The notes under the pieces: generated by a model
Told to the model about the DNA's origin: nothing
Database searches by the model: none
What the model saw: only the letters and a program-made list of their open reading frames with translations
Made by a program: the position numbers and the translations under genes
NCBI GenBank assembly: GCA_946183815.1
Contig: CAMHDG010000107.1
Coordinates: 1-6,104 of the forward strand
Direction of reading: 5' to 3'
From: an uncultured bacterium
GTDB taxonomy: Bacteria; Cyanobacteriota; Vampirovibrionia; Gastranaerophilales; Gastranaerophilaceae
DNA: 6,104 bases
In this document: piece by piece, positions 1-6,086 of the stretch
How the letters are laid out: every line of letters starts with the position of its first letter
Position numbering within the stretch: the stretch's first letter is position 1

Positions 1-924
1 GTATTTATGACAACAAGCGAATTCTTTGCTAAATTGTCTGATATGGATGTTAATATGCCATTCTTTATGTACTCTGAACAAGCAGCAGACGGTTTGAACA
101 GACTTAATCAACAAAGATTATGGATGGAAAGACCTGAAGGAAAAATTCCTTGCTACGATGTTGACAGAGCAAAAGTTGAATCTATCATTAAGGGTGCATT
201 AAAAGAAGACAGAGCACAATTAACTACATTAGAATCAATAGATGTTCTTCAGGCTTATGGTATCAGAGCATGTAAATATGGCTTAGCAACTAACGAAGAA
301 GAAGTTGTTAATCTTGGTAATTCAATCGGATATCCTGTTGTTATGAAGATGACATCTAAAACGACATCTCACAAAACAGATGTTGGTGGTGTTGTAGTTA
401 ACATCAAATCAGAAGAACAATTAAGAAAAGAATATCAAGGACTACTTTCAAGACTTGAAGAAAAAGGCTTGTTAGAAGGCTTGGAAGGTGTAATCATTCA
501 AGAAATGGTTAAAGGCTCAAGAGAAATGGTTTGCGGTATCGCAACAGACCCTCAATACGGTCCTATGATGATGTTCGGTCTTGGCGGTGTATTCGTAGAA
601 GTAATGAAAGACGTTACATTTAGAATTGCACCTCTTACAGATGTTGACGCATCTGAAATGATTAAGTCTGTTAAGGCTTACAAATTGTTAGAAGGTGCAA
701 GAGGTACAACTCCTGCTCAAATGGATCAAATCCAAGAAACATTGTTGAGATTATCTCAATTAGTAAGCGACTATAAATTCATCGATGAATTAGATATTAA
801 CCCATTGTTAATATCTGAAGCAACAGGTGAAGGTATTGCAGTTGACGGCAGAATTAAGGTAAGAATGGATGAAGCAAGAAAGGCTTTAGGCTGTGCTGAA
901 TCTTGTGCTTGCGGCTGCTGCTAG
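1..924 (+). CDS. ADP-forming acetate/acyl-CoA synthetase, C-terminal part (5'-truncated by window edge)
   Basis: This enzyme family converts acetyl- or acyl-CoA, ADP and phosphate to the free acid, CoA and ATP, a cytoplasmic substrate-level phosphorylation step in fermenters. An ATG lies at position 7, but codons 1-6 (Val-Phe) are in frame with no stop. The first ~45 residues (MPFFMYSEQAADGL...) look like the end of the CoA-ligase domain, so the true start is upstream and the whole protein is probably an alpha-beta fusion of about 700 residues. Numbering from that ATG, the ATP-grasp beta domain begins near residue 70. It contains SHKTDVGGV (121-129; the His matches the conserved His of the beta subunit), FGLGGVFVEV (from 190) and DELDINPL (260-267). 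No GNAT domain follows, which argues against a Pat-type protein acetyltransferase. All 15 arginines are AGA, as expected of a strongly expressed gene. The last ten residues hold five cysteines, which is unusual. Two stops (TAG TAG) follow each other. Confidence 0.88.
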   Translation, partial: VFMTTSEFFAKLSDMDVNMPFFMYSEQAADGLNRLNQQRLWMERPEGKIPCYDVDRAKVESIIKGALKEDRAQLTTLESIDVLQAYGIRACKYGLATNEEEVVNLGNSIGYPVVMKMTSKTTSHKTDVGGVVVNIKSEEQLRKEYQGLLSRLEEKGLLEGLEGVIIQEMVKGSREMVCGIATDPQYGPMMMFGLGGVFVEVMKDVTFRIAPLTDVDASEMIKSVKAYKLLEGARGTTPAQMDQIQETLLRLSQLVSDYKFIDELDINPLLISEATGEGIAVDGRIKVRMDEARKALGCAESCACGCC

Positions 925-945
925 TAGCAAATATATATTTAATTC

Positions 946-980
946 AAAAGAGGTACGGGAAACTGTGCCTCTTTTTATTT
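946..980 (+). terminator. Intrinsic terminator of the acyl-CoA synthetase gene
   Basis: An 11-bp stem (946-956 with 965-975, one G-T wobble) encloses an 8-base loop (GGGAAACT) and ends in a T-rich tract (971-980). It starts 21 bases after the first stop codon. The A-run at the 5' base of the stem gives a T-run inside the hairpin on the other strand, so some termination of the convergent methyltransferase transcript is possible but would be weaker. Confidence 0.85.
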
Positions 981-1007
981 CGTCAGGTTTTAGGGTTTCA
1001 GTTCAAT

Positions 1008-1039
1008 GTATGCATACGATGTTTGATTATTACAAACAT
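1008..1039. repeat. Palindrome and inverted repeat in convergent spacer
   Basis: The spacer between the terminator and the methyltransferase stop holds a perfect 10-bp palindrome, GTATGCATAC (1008-1017). Immediately beside it is a perfect 7-bp inverted repeat, ATGTTTG / CAAACAT (1019-1025 and 1033-1039), with a 7-base AT loop. No T-run follows on either strand, so this is not a convincing terminator. It could be a protein-binding site or a weak RNA 3' end structure for the minus-strand gene. No coding region was found in 925-1118. Confidence 0.4.
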
Positions 1040-1118
1040 TAATTCCAATACAATAGTATAGTGATTTGTTTGGAAATAATTACTGTATATTCAAATATTT
1101 ATTCCAACAGTTACCCCT

Positions 1119-2117
1119 TTACCCCTTTTTCCAGACATTTGCTTCGTGGTGTTCTGTTTTGTTTAGTGGGGTAAAACCGAGTTTTTTCATTATTTTAGGA
1201 ACCATGCCTGTTTTATCAACGAGTTGGGGTGCTTCGTCTTCGCCGAAAACAACTATTCCATCTTTATTCAGGCAGTTTTTGAATTTTGTCATAAGTTCTT
1301 CTATTATCTCTTCAGATTCAGGCAGTGCAACCCTTTCACCTGTATAGGATTCTTCTGTTGTAAGGTGATATAGTGCGTTGTTGAATGATATTACATCGGC
1401 TTTTTCTTCACCCAGAATTTTATCAATATTATTTATATCATCACAAACGAACTTGCAGTTTTCAGCCATTCCGTCTTTTAATCTGTATTCTTTTCTTTCT
1501 AAATCAAGAGTATTATAGCCATTGCGTTTATCCATTAGGTCGTAAAACCACTCCCAAAACGGTTTCTTTATTTTTTTCTCTGTCGGGACAAAAAATTCTT
1601 TGAACAAAGATTTAAACATTTTTTGAGAGGCATTTAGACCTTTATCGGAATCAGATACCAGATAAGTGTCTGTATAAGGGGACTCAATTCCCATCTCTGT
1701 TGGAAAATCAAAATTATTCTTTGGTATTTCAAAGGTGTATTTTCTGCTTTTTGCCTGTTTTATTGCATCTTTACCCAAATCAATACCGAGTATGTCAACC
1801 TTGTTTCGCATATCATACAGTCGCATACTGTACGACACAGGTTCTTCTCCCGTTGAACAACCGCCTGATACAATTTTAATCTTGTTTTTATGCCCAAAAT
1901 TATCTTTTATGTAGTTGCAAACAAACTCTTTTGTTTGTGGTTCTCTGTCAAAGGCAGTCTGATGAACGAGGAATTTGTAACCATCTTTAAATATTTTTTC
2001 GACTTGGGTGTGACTTGTAAAACTGACACTGTCACAGCCATAATTAATAATTTTGCGTTGAGGAGTACAGGTTGGTTTATAGTTTTGGTTAACGATATAG
2101 TTGGGTTGTACTAACAT
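1119..2117 (-). CDS. CheR-like SAM-dependent methyltransferase, stand-alone and divergent
   Basis: Predicted cytoplasmic methyltransferase using S-adenosylmethionine. The 332-residue protein shows CheR motifs in the expected order. HQTAFDREP (52-60) corresponds to the T-x-FFR-x-P segment, GGCSTGEEPVSYSM (85-98) to the SAM-binding glycine loop, ILGIDLGKDAIKQAK (109-123) to the second strand with its acidic ribose-binding residue, and CKFVCDDINN (221-230) to the V-x-F-x-x-x-N-L segment. ADVISFNNALYHL (240-252) corresponds to the D-V-I-x-C-R-N-V motif, with NN in place of the usual RN. The N-terminal helical CheR domain is not recognisable; residues 1-35 are Asn/Thr-rich and end in SVSFTS. Residues ~130-215 carry an insertion rich in Phe, Trp and Lys. 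The ATG is preceded by AGG with a 5-base spacing. No chemotaxis genes are nearby, so a role in receptor methylation is unlikely and the substrate is unknown. It is transcribed divergently from the HExxH gene. Confidence 0.8.
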   Translation of the reverse strand: MLVQPNYIVNQNYKPTCTPQRKIINYGCDSVSFTSHTQVEKIFKDGYKFLVHQTAFDREPQTKEFVCNYIKDNFGHKNKIKIVSGGCSTGEEPVSYSMRLYDMRNKVDILGIDLGKDAIKQAKSRKYTFEIPKNNFDFPTEMGIESPYTDTYLVSDSDKGLNASQKMFKSLFKEFFVPTEKKIKKPFWEWFYDLMDKRNGYNTLDLERKEYRLKDGMAENCKFVCDDINNIDKILGEEKADVISFNNALYHLTTEESYTGERVALPESEEIIEELMTKFKNCLNKDGIVVFGEDEAPQLVDKTGMVPKIMKKLGFTPLNKTEHHEANVWKKG

Positions 2118-2160
2118 TTATACCTATTTCTGCTTATAAAAGAGCATAGTTCTACACACA

Positions 2161-2189
2161 TGTATATTTTTATAAAGTAATTTATTCAA
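2161..2189 (-). promoter_or_regulatory. Predicted sigma70-type promoter for the methyltransferase
   Basis: Reading the minus strand, TTGAAT (2189-2184) is followed after 17 bases by TATACA (2166-2161). This would start transcription near 2154 and give a leader of about 36 bases before the ATG at 2117. The leader carries a short Shine-Dalgarno core, AGG (2125-2123). The boxes are inexact and no start site has been mapped. Confidence 0.5.
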
Positions 2190-2195
2190 AAAAAA

Positions 2196-2224
2196 TTGCC
2201 AAATCGTGAATTTTTGTATATAAT
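2196..2224 (+). promoter_or_regulatory. Predicted sigma70-type promoter for the HExxH gene
   Basis: TTGCCA (2196-2201) and a perfect TATAAT (2219-2224) are separated by 17 bases, the optimal spacing. Transcription would start near 2231, leaving a leader of about 29 bases containing AGGAA (2245-2249), 10 bases before the ATG at 2260. Its -35 box lies 6 bp from the -35 box of the opposing promoter, across an A-tract (2188-2195). Confidence 0.65.
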
Positions 2225-2259
2225 TTCAAAAACAACTGTTGATTAGGAATTTATAAGAA

Positions 2260-3426
2260 ATGCGACCAAACTTTAATTTGGTATCAAAAACTATTGGAAC
2301 AAGTTTTCAAAAATATAAAGGGGATGCTCTACGATTGTCAACACAGACTCCTGCGACTGTTGACGAGGTCGTCTTAGCCTTAAAAAAACACCCTGATTTG
2401 CAAAGGAAAGTTACAACCTTTCGGGATTCAAACGGCAGTATTATTGAGCGTTCGTTTGACTATTTTGATAAACCGTACCGAAATCGGCTGTATTCAAAAA
2501 CTGATAATGTAATTGGAAATGATGAATTTGTTACCTCAACGACATCTAAGGAATATGTTCTTGACAGAAATGCAATAGAATACTATAAAGAACTAATTAA
2601 ATTGCCAAATGTTAAACGAAACATTTTGTGGGGAATCTCAATAACAGAAACTAATCATGTTTCCGAAAATATTACTACCGGAGAAATTGTTCAGACTCAG
2701 GTTAGGATAAGAAATTCCAAACAAAAGAACCGAATTTTTCATACTTTCATTGAGTTCCCACATATAAAGAATAAAAAACTTGAGAATAAACCAATAAAAT
2801 TACTGACTTTTTCGGTCAGAACGCAGGATAACACCCCTGTAAAAAATTCCATAAAATCTTATGGAGTAAAAGTTCCTGAAAATGATAGTTATTTAGGGTT
2901 CAGAGGGTTAACGATAGAGGATTCAAAAAATCCGTTTGCCCGTAGGTATATAAAAGAAAGAGGGTTAGAGGATATGAATATAACGGTTAATCCTGAATAT
3001 AACCCTTTAAATGAGGCTGATACAAGATTTAAGGCACTTTTTACTGCTGATGAGGGGGTAATAAACTATAATAAAGATTACAAGTTTAAGTCAAAATCCG
3101 AACTTGCTAAAACCTCTGCTCATGAGGCAGAACACGGGTGGCACTACTACTTGCAGGGAAGATTGAACGGAGGAGATACTCCTTGGCAGACCGATATGGC
3201 ACTTAAGTTTGGAAAAATCAAAGACCACGAATTAAAACAAGAGGCAAAAGAGTACGATTATGCCATAAAAAACTATGTTCCTTACTGGAAAGACAGAGAT
3301 GCCTATTTAAAAAATAAAATTGAGATAAAGGCAAACCAAAAAGGTGATGCGACTGAATATGAATATAATAACGAAGGGTTAACCATAAGAATGGACTTTC
3401 CTCATATCCCGCAGGAGTTGTTGTAG
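2260..3426 (+). CDS. Uncharacterised protein with C-terminal HExxH zinc-metallopeptidase signature
   Basis: I do not recognise the family. The 388-residue protein has no signal peptide or membrane segment. The N-terminal ~230 residues are polar and appear beta-rich (for example the segment around TTFRDSNGSIIERSF). The C-terminal third resembles a gluzincin-type peptidase: a strand GVINYN (266-271), then 'SKSELAKTSAHEAEHGWHYY' with HEAEH at 288-292. E355, in IEIKAN about 63 residues later, is a plausible third zinc ligand of the E-x-x-A type. A metal-dependent peptidase is therefore inferred, and the substrate is unknown. The start is supported by AGGAA 10 bases upstream and by a stop just upstream in frame. 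Arginine codons are mixed (CGA, CGG, CGT, AGG, AGA), unlike the AGA-only synthetase at the left end, which suggests lower expression or a different history. It is divergent from the methyltransferase, and its stop lies 1 bp from that of the convergent lipoprotein gene. Confidence 0.72.
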   Translation: MRPNFNLVSKTIGTSFQKYKGDALRLSTQTPATVDEVVLALKKHPDLQRKVTTFRDSNGSIIERSFDYFDKPYRNRLYSKTDNVIGNDEFVTSTTSKEYVLDRNAIEYYKELIKLPNVKRNILWGISITETNHVSENITTGEIVQTQVRIRNSKQKNRIFHTFIEFPHIKNKKLENKPIKLLTFSVRTQDNTPVKNSIKSYGVKVPENDSYLGFRGLTIEDSKNPFARRYIKERGLEDMNITVNPEYNPLNEADTRFKALFTADEGVINYNKDYKFKSKSELAKTSAHEAEHGWHYYLQGRLNGGDTPWQTDMALKFGKIKDHELKQEAKEYDYAIKNYVPYWKDRDAYLKNKIEIKANQKGDATEYEYNNEGLTIRMDFPHIPQELL

Positions 3427-3427
3427 A

Positions 3428-3988
3428 TTATTTTTTTAGTTCTTTTCGGGCTTCGGCTACGCCGTCATAGAACCCTTTTCTTTCCGCACCTTTGACGGCA
3501 AGTTCCCCGTAATAGTGGACAGTGTGGTTCTGACTTGTTCCCCATTTTTCGCCAAAATCTGCTTTTGGTGCGTTCTTTTCTAATTTGAGAAATTCCTCTC
3601 CTGAGTAATAGTTTGAAACTACCCCTTTTATGCTATCAAGGATTGATTTCCCTTTTTGGTCTGTATTCGGCACTATCGGCATCATAAAAATTGGTTTTCT
3701 GTTATATTGTCCGTTAACACTGTCTTTTACAAATTTTTTACCTAAATTTTTGTATTCTTTTTCTCGGTTAACACTTAAAAGACTATCCCAATAGAAAATA
3801 TCATGAGAATAGTTATGATTATCCTTTATTGGCAAATTCAACGCTTTTGTTTCAGCAACGTAAAGTTCTGAGCCTTTTAAATATTTTGATGCGTGCTCTA
3901 TGGCTTTTTCCGTTGCCGGCTTTTTCATTGTGCAAGATGCGGTTAAAAGTCCGACACCTACATATCCTGCGATTTTACCAATGTTCAT
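3428..3988 (-). CDS. Small predicted lipoprotein, function unknown
   Basis: The 186-residue protein begins with a short lipoprotein-type leader: one Lys at position 5, a Gly/Val/Leu-rich core, then L-T-A-S-C with Cys19 as the predicted lipidated residue. Thr at -3 is allowed but not typical of a lipobox. After cleavage the protein would be membrane-anchored and face outward. The mature part is hydrophilic and Lys/Tyr/Asn-rich, with no catalytic motif I can name; it ends in a charged helix (AERKGFYDGVAEARKELKK). The ATG is well supported by AGG 7 bases upstream (3998-3996). It lies 34 bp downstream of purB on the same strand, so it may be read from the purB transcript, although an own promoter is not excluded. 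Its stop is 1 bp from the stop of the convergent HExxH gene, and no terminator is visible between them. Confidence 0.62.
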   Translation of the reverse strand: MNIGKIAGYVGVGLLTASCTMKKPATEKAIEHASKYLKGSELYVAETKALNLPIKDNHNYSHDIFYWDSLLSVNREKEYKNLGKKFVKDSVNGQYNRKPIFMMPIVPNTDQKGKSILDSIKGVVSNYYSGEEFLKLEKNAPKADFGEKWGTSQNHTVHYYGELAVKGAERKGFYDGVAEARKELKK

Positions 3989-4022
3989 AATTTTACCTAT
4001 TCTTATTTTATGTTAAATACCC

Positions 4023-5318
4023 CTAAAATTCAAATTTATCATATATGGCATCAACGTTTCTTAAATACTCTCTTCTTTGAAAACAGTCATCTAAATCATC
4101 CGTTGACAGATATTCCAATACTTCGTCATCGTGATCAAGGTTATATTTAAAGTCACCGTCATTTTCAAAGGCATCAAGTGCATTTCTTTGGACAATTCGG
4201 TAGGCTTTTTCCCTTGATAGTCCGTTATCTACCAGTGCAAGCATAACCTTTTGAGAATAAACTATTCCGCCAAACATGTTTGCGTTCTTTTTCATATTAT
4301 CTTCTTTTACAACAAGATTAGATAAAACATTATTTAGTCTTGTCAACATAAAATCGATTAGAGTAAGCGAATCAGGAAAAATAATTCGTTCTGCGGAACT
4401 GTGAGAAATATCTCTTTCATGCCAGAGAACAACATTTTCCATTGCGGTATTTACGTTGTTTCTTACAACACGAGCAAGCCCGCAAAGGTTTTCTGACAAA
4501 ACAGGGTTCTTTTTATGTGGCATAGCAGATGAGCCTTTTTGTGTTTTTGCAAACCCTTCTTCAACTTCTCTGACCTCTGTCCGCTGAAGATGTCTAATCT
4601 CTGTTGCTATTTGCTCTATAACTGATGCAATAAGACCTAAACTTTGCATGAATCTTGCATGGTAATCTCTTGCTATGATTTGGGTAGAAATTCTTGCAGG
4701 TTTTAGCCCAAGATTTTCACAAACAATGGGTTCAAGTTCAATAGGAAGGTTACTATATGTTCCCACCGGTCCTGATATTTGTCCTACCCTTATTTCTTCA
4801 GCCGAATCGACAAAGTTTTTATATACTCGTTCTAACATGTCGTAAATATTGAGCATCTTTATACCAAAGGTCGTAATTTCTGCGTGTATTCCGTGAGAAC
4901 GACCGATACAAACCGTATGTTTGTATTTTTCTGCCATCATTCTCACTGTTTCTAAAAGCACATCAAAATCATCACGTATGATTTCTGCACTATCTTGTAT
5001 TTGCAGAGCAAAGGCAGTATCTATAACATCTGAACTTGTCATTCCGACATGCATATATTTTGCAAGATTTTCGCCTAATGATTCATTCACATTAGTCAAA
5101 AAGGCTATAACATCGTGGTGAACCTCTGCTTCTATTTCATCTATTCTTTTAACAGAAAATTTTGCCTTCTTTTTTAGTTTTTCTATTTCATCTTTAGGGA
5201 AATGCCCTAACTTGACATAGCCGTCACAAACCGCTAATTCCACCTTTAAATAATAATCGAACTTTGAATTTAAGTCCCAAATCTTTGCCATTTCAGGACG
5301 TGAATATCTCTCTATCAT
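4023..5318 (-). CDS. purB: Adenylosuccinate lyase
   Basis: PurB acts twice in the cytoplasm: it splits SAICAR to AICAR plus fumarate in de novo purine synthesis, and adenylosuccinate to AMP plus fumarate. The 431-residue length is typical of the short bacterial form. Visible fumarase/aspartase-superfamily motifs are EVHHDVIAF (65-73, with substrate-binding His68), GMTSSDVIDTA (92-102), GRSHGIHAEITTFG (139-152, with His142 at the catalytic position) and the signature loop GSSAMPHKKNP (262-272, with Ser263 as the expected general base). All key residues are present. The start MIERYSRPEM matches the conserved N-terminus of the family, yet no Shine-Dalgarno sequence precedes it. Instead there is an AT-rich stretch with a TATACAAT box-like element (5332-5325) and a heptamer repeat. 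The acyltransferase gene lies 52 bp upstream on the same strand. Confidence 0.96.
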   Translation of the reverse strand: MIERYSRPEMAKIWDLNSKFDYYLKVELAVCDGYVKLGHFPKDEIEKLKKKAKFSVKRIDEIEAEVHHDVIAFLTNVNESLGENLAKYMHVGMTSSDVIDTAFALQIQDSAEIIRDDFDVLLETVRMMAEKYKHTVCIGRSHGIHAEITTFGIKMLNIYDMLERVYKNFVDSAEEIRVGQISGPVGTYSNLPIELEPIVCENLGLKPARISTQIIARDYHARFMQSLGLIASVIEQIATEIRHLQRTEVREVEEGFAKTQKGSSAMPHKKNPVLSENLCGLARVVRNNVNTAMENVVLWHERDISHSSAERIIFPDSLTLIDFMLTRLNNVLSNLVVKEDNMKKNANMFGGIVYSQKVMLALVDNGLSREKAYRIVQRNALDAFENDGDFKYNLDHDDEVLEYLSTDDLDDCFQRREYLRNVDAIYDKFEF

Positions 5319-5335
5319 ATAATAATTGTATAATT

Positions 5336-5356
5336 AATAGTGAATAGTGAATAGTG
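5336..5356. repeat. Three tandem AATAGTG heptamers upstream of purB
   Basis: Three perfect copies of AATAGTG occupy 5336-5342, 5343-5349 and 5350-5356, in the 52-bp gap between the acyltransferase stop and the purB start. A 15-base portion (5338-5352) recurs exactly in the same orientation at 6087-6101, beyond the other side of the acyltransferase gene. Copy-number change here would alter the spacing of the purB leader. The array probably belongs to a dispersed intergenic repeat family; this is inference. Confidence 0.7.
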
Positions 5357-5370
5357 GGTGAAAATGTTTA

Positions 5371-6036
5371 TTAATAATTTTTTACAATATATGATTTTGC
5401 TGCGTTGATTAAGTCATCAACTTCAAGATTTCTGTTTATTTCTTTTAGGGTTGTAATAGTAGAAAATTCTGTTTTTTCTGCAAAAATTTTATCCAGTTTA
5501 TCCTTATCATAATCTATTAAAATTGAGCCGTGCTGAAGTATGTATCCTTCTTTTCTACACTGGGCAGAACCTATAAACTTTCTGTTCTCATAGCATAAAT
5601 CTGCCCCTGTTGACACAGCCATACAGTAATTATTCCTTGTTATATGTCTGGGTGCTCCGCCTATGGTTAACCCTATTCCCAACGATTTAAAAATATCTAT
5701 CCAAATTCCTGATATAAACTTGTATGATTCAGTCACATTCTGTCCGTTATCTATACTCGCAACAGGGCAAATGTAAGAGTAGGTCAATTCATTATCGTGT
5801 AATAATGCACGACCGCCTGTTAGTCGTCTTACACAGTCAATATTATATTCAGAAAGCAGTTTTTTATTTATAAACCCTTCATCTTGGTTTCTGCCTAATG
5901 ATACGCAGGCAGGTTTCCATCCATATAACCTGAAAACAGGCTCGTTGTATTGATTCCTTATCGACTCATCAAGCAAATCAGAATCAATCTGCATATTCTC
6001 TTTCCCTGTCCTTATTTCGTAATCAATAAATCTCAT
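5371..6036 (-). CDS. Lipoate-protein ligase / LipM-like octanoyltransferase family protein
   Basis: This family attaches lipoate or octanoate to the lipoyl domains of 2-oxoacid dehydrogenases or GcvH in the cytoplasm. The 221-residue protein has the biotin/lipoate A/B ligase fold motifs: RFIDYE near the start, VSLGRNQ (45-51), RRLTGGRALLHDNELTYS (70-87), and RKFIGSAQCRKEGYILQHGSIL (about 152-173) with the conserved Lys153. Cys138 (in NNYCMAVS), 15 residues before that Lys, sits where LipM/LipL octanoyltransferases carry their acyl-enzyme cysteine. This favours acyl transfer over ATP-dependent ligation, but a lipoate ligase cannot be excluded. The protein is shorter than typical LipM (about 280), mainly because little follows the catalytic domain. 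No strong Shine-Dalgarno sequence precedes the ATG, though the N-terminus aligns well with the family. It is the first of three same-strand genes, followed by purB. Confidence 0.85.
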   Translation of the reverse strand: MRFIDYEIRTGKENMQIDSDLLDESIRNQYNEPVFRLYGWKPACVSLGRNQDEGFINKKLLSEYNIDCVRRLTGGRALLHDNELTYSYICPVASIDNGQNVTESYKFISGIWIDIFKSLGIGLTIGGAPRHITRNNYCMAVSTGADLCYENRKFIGSAQCRKEGYILQHGSILIDYDKDKLDKIFAEKTEFSTITTLKEINRNLEVDDLINAAKSYIVKNY

Positions 6037-6067
6037 GTCTTTATTGTACTATAAATTATTGTTTAGC

Positions 6068-6084
6068 GGGCAACGAAGTTGCCC
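6068..6084. repeat. Perfect hairpin (7-bp stem, 3-base loop) at right edge
   Basis: GGGCAAC (6068-6074) and GTTGCCC (6078-6084) pair perfectly around a GAA loop. On the plus strand only TTTAG follows and on the minus strand GCTAAAC, so it is a weak candidate terminator in either direction. It directly abuts a copy of the AATAGTG-type repeat, so the two may form one composite intergenic element. It lies 32 bp upstream of the acyltransferase start. Confidence 0.6.
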
Positions 6085-6086
6085 TT

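Noticed and set aside
1066..1347. Plus-strand open frame opposite the methyltransferase gene
   Set aside because: It lies over the well-supported CheR-like reading frame, has no Shine-Dalgarno sequence, and its protein is low-complexity Phe/Ser-rich, as expected of an antisense shadow. The frames at 1385-1603 and 1890-2114 were dropped for the same reason.
1119..2117. Chemotaxis CheR annotation for the methyltransferase
   Set aside because: The SAM-binding motifs match, but the receptor-binding N-domain is not visible and no chemotaxis genes are present, so only 'CheR-like' is supported.
3398..3437. Possible terminator at the end of the HExxH gene (TCCT/AGGA pairing before a T-run at 3431-3437)
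   Set aside because: The stem is only 4 bp and is separated from the T-run by about 20 bases, so it does not fit an intrinsic terminator.
3445..3466. GC-rich stretch near the end of the lipoprotein gene that resembles a hairpin or repetitive extragenic element
   Set aside because: Pairing is only a few bases, no T-run follows, and the sequence is fully explained as codons for the charged C-terminal helix.
4921..5121. Plus-strand open frame inside purB
   Set aside because: It is antisense to a conserved part of adenylosuccinate lyase and has no supporting start signal or family match.
5336..5356. CRISPR-like array
   Set aside because: The units are 7 bases and directly contiguous, with no spacers and no cas genes in the window.
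6043..6076. Promoter for the acyltransferase gene using TTGCCC in the hairpin and TACAAT or TATAGT downstream
   Set aside because: The spacings are 19 or 14 bases, the sequence matches are weak, and the resulting leader would be almost absent, so it is not listed as a feature.
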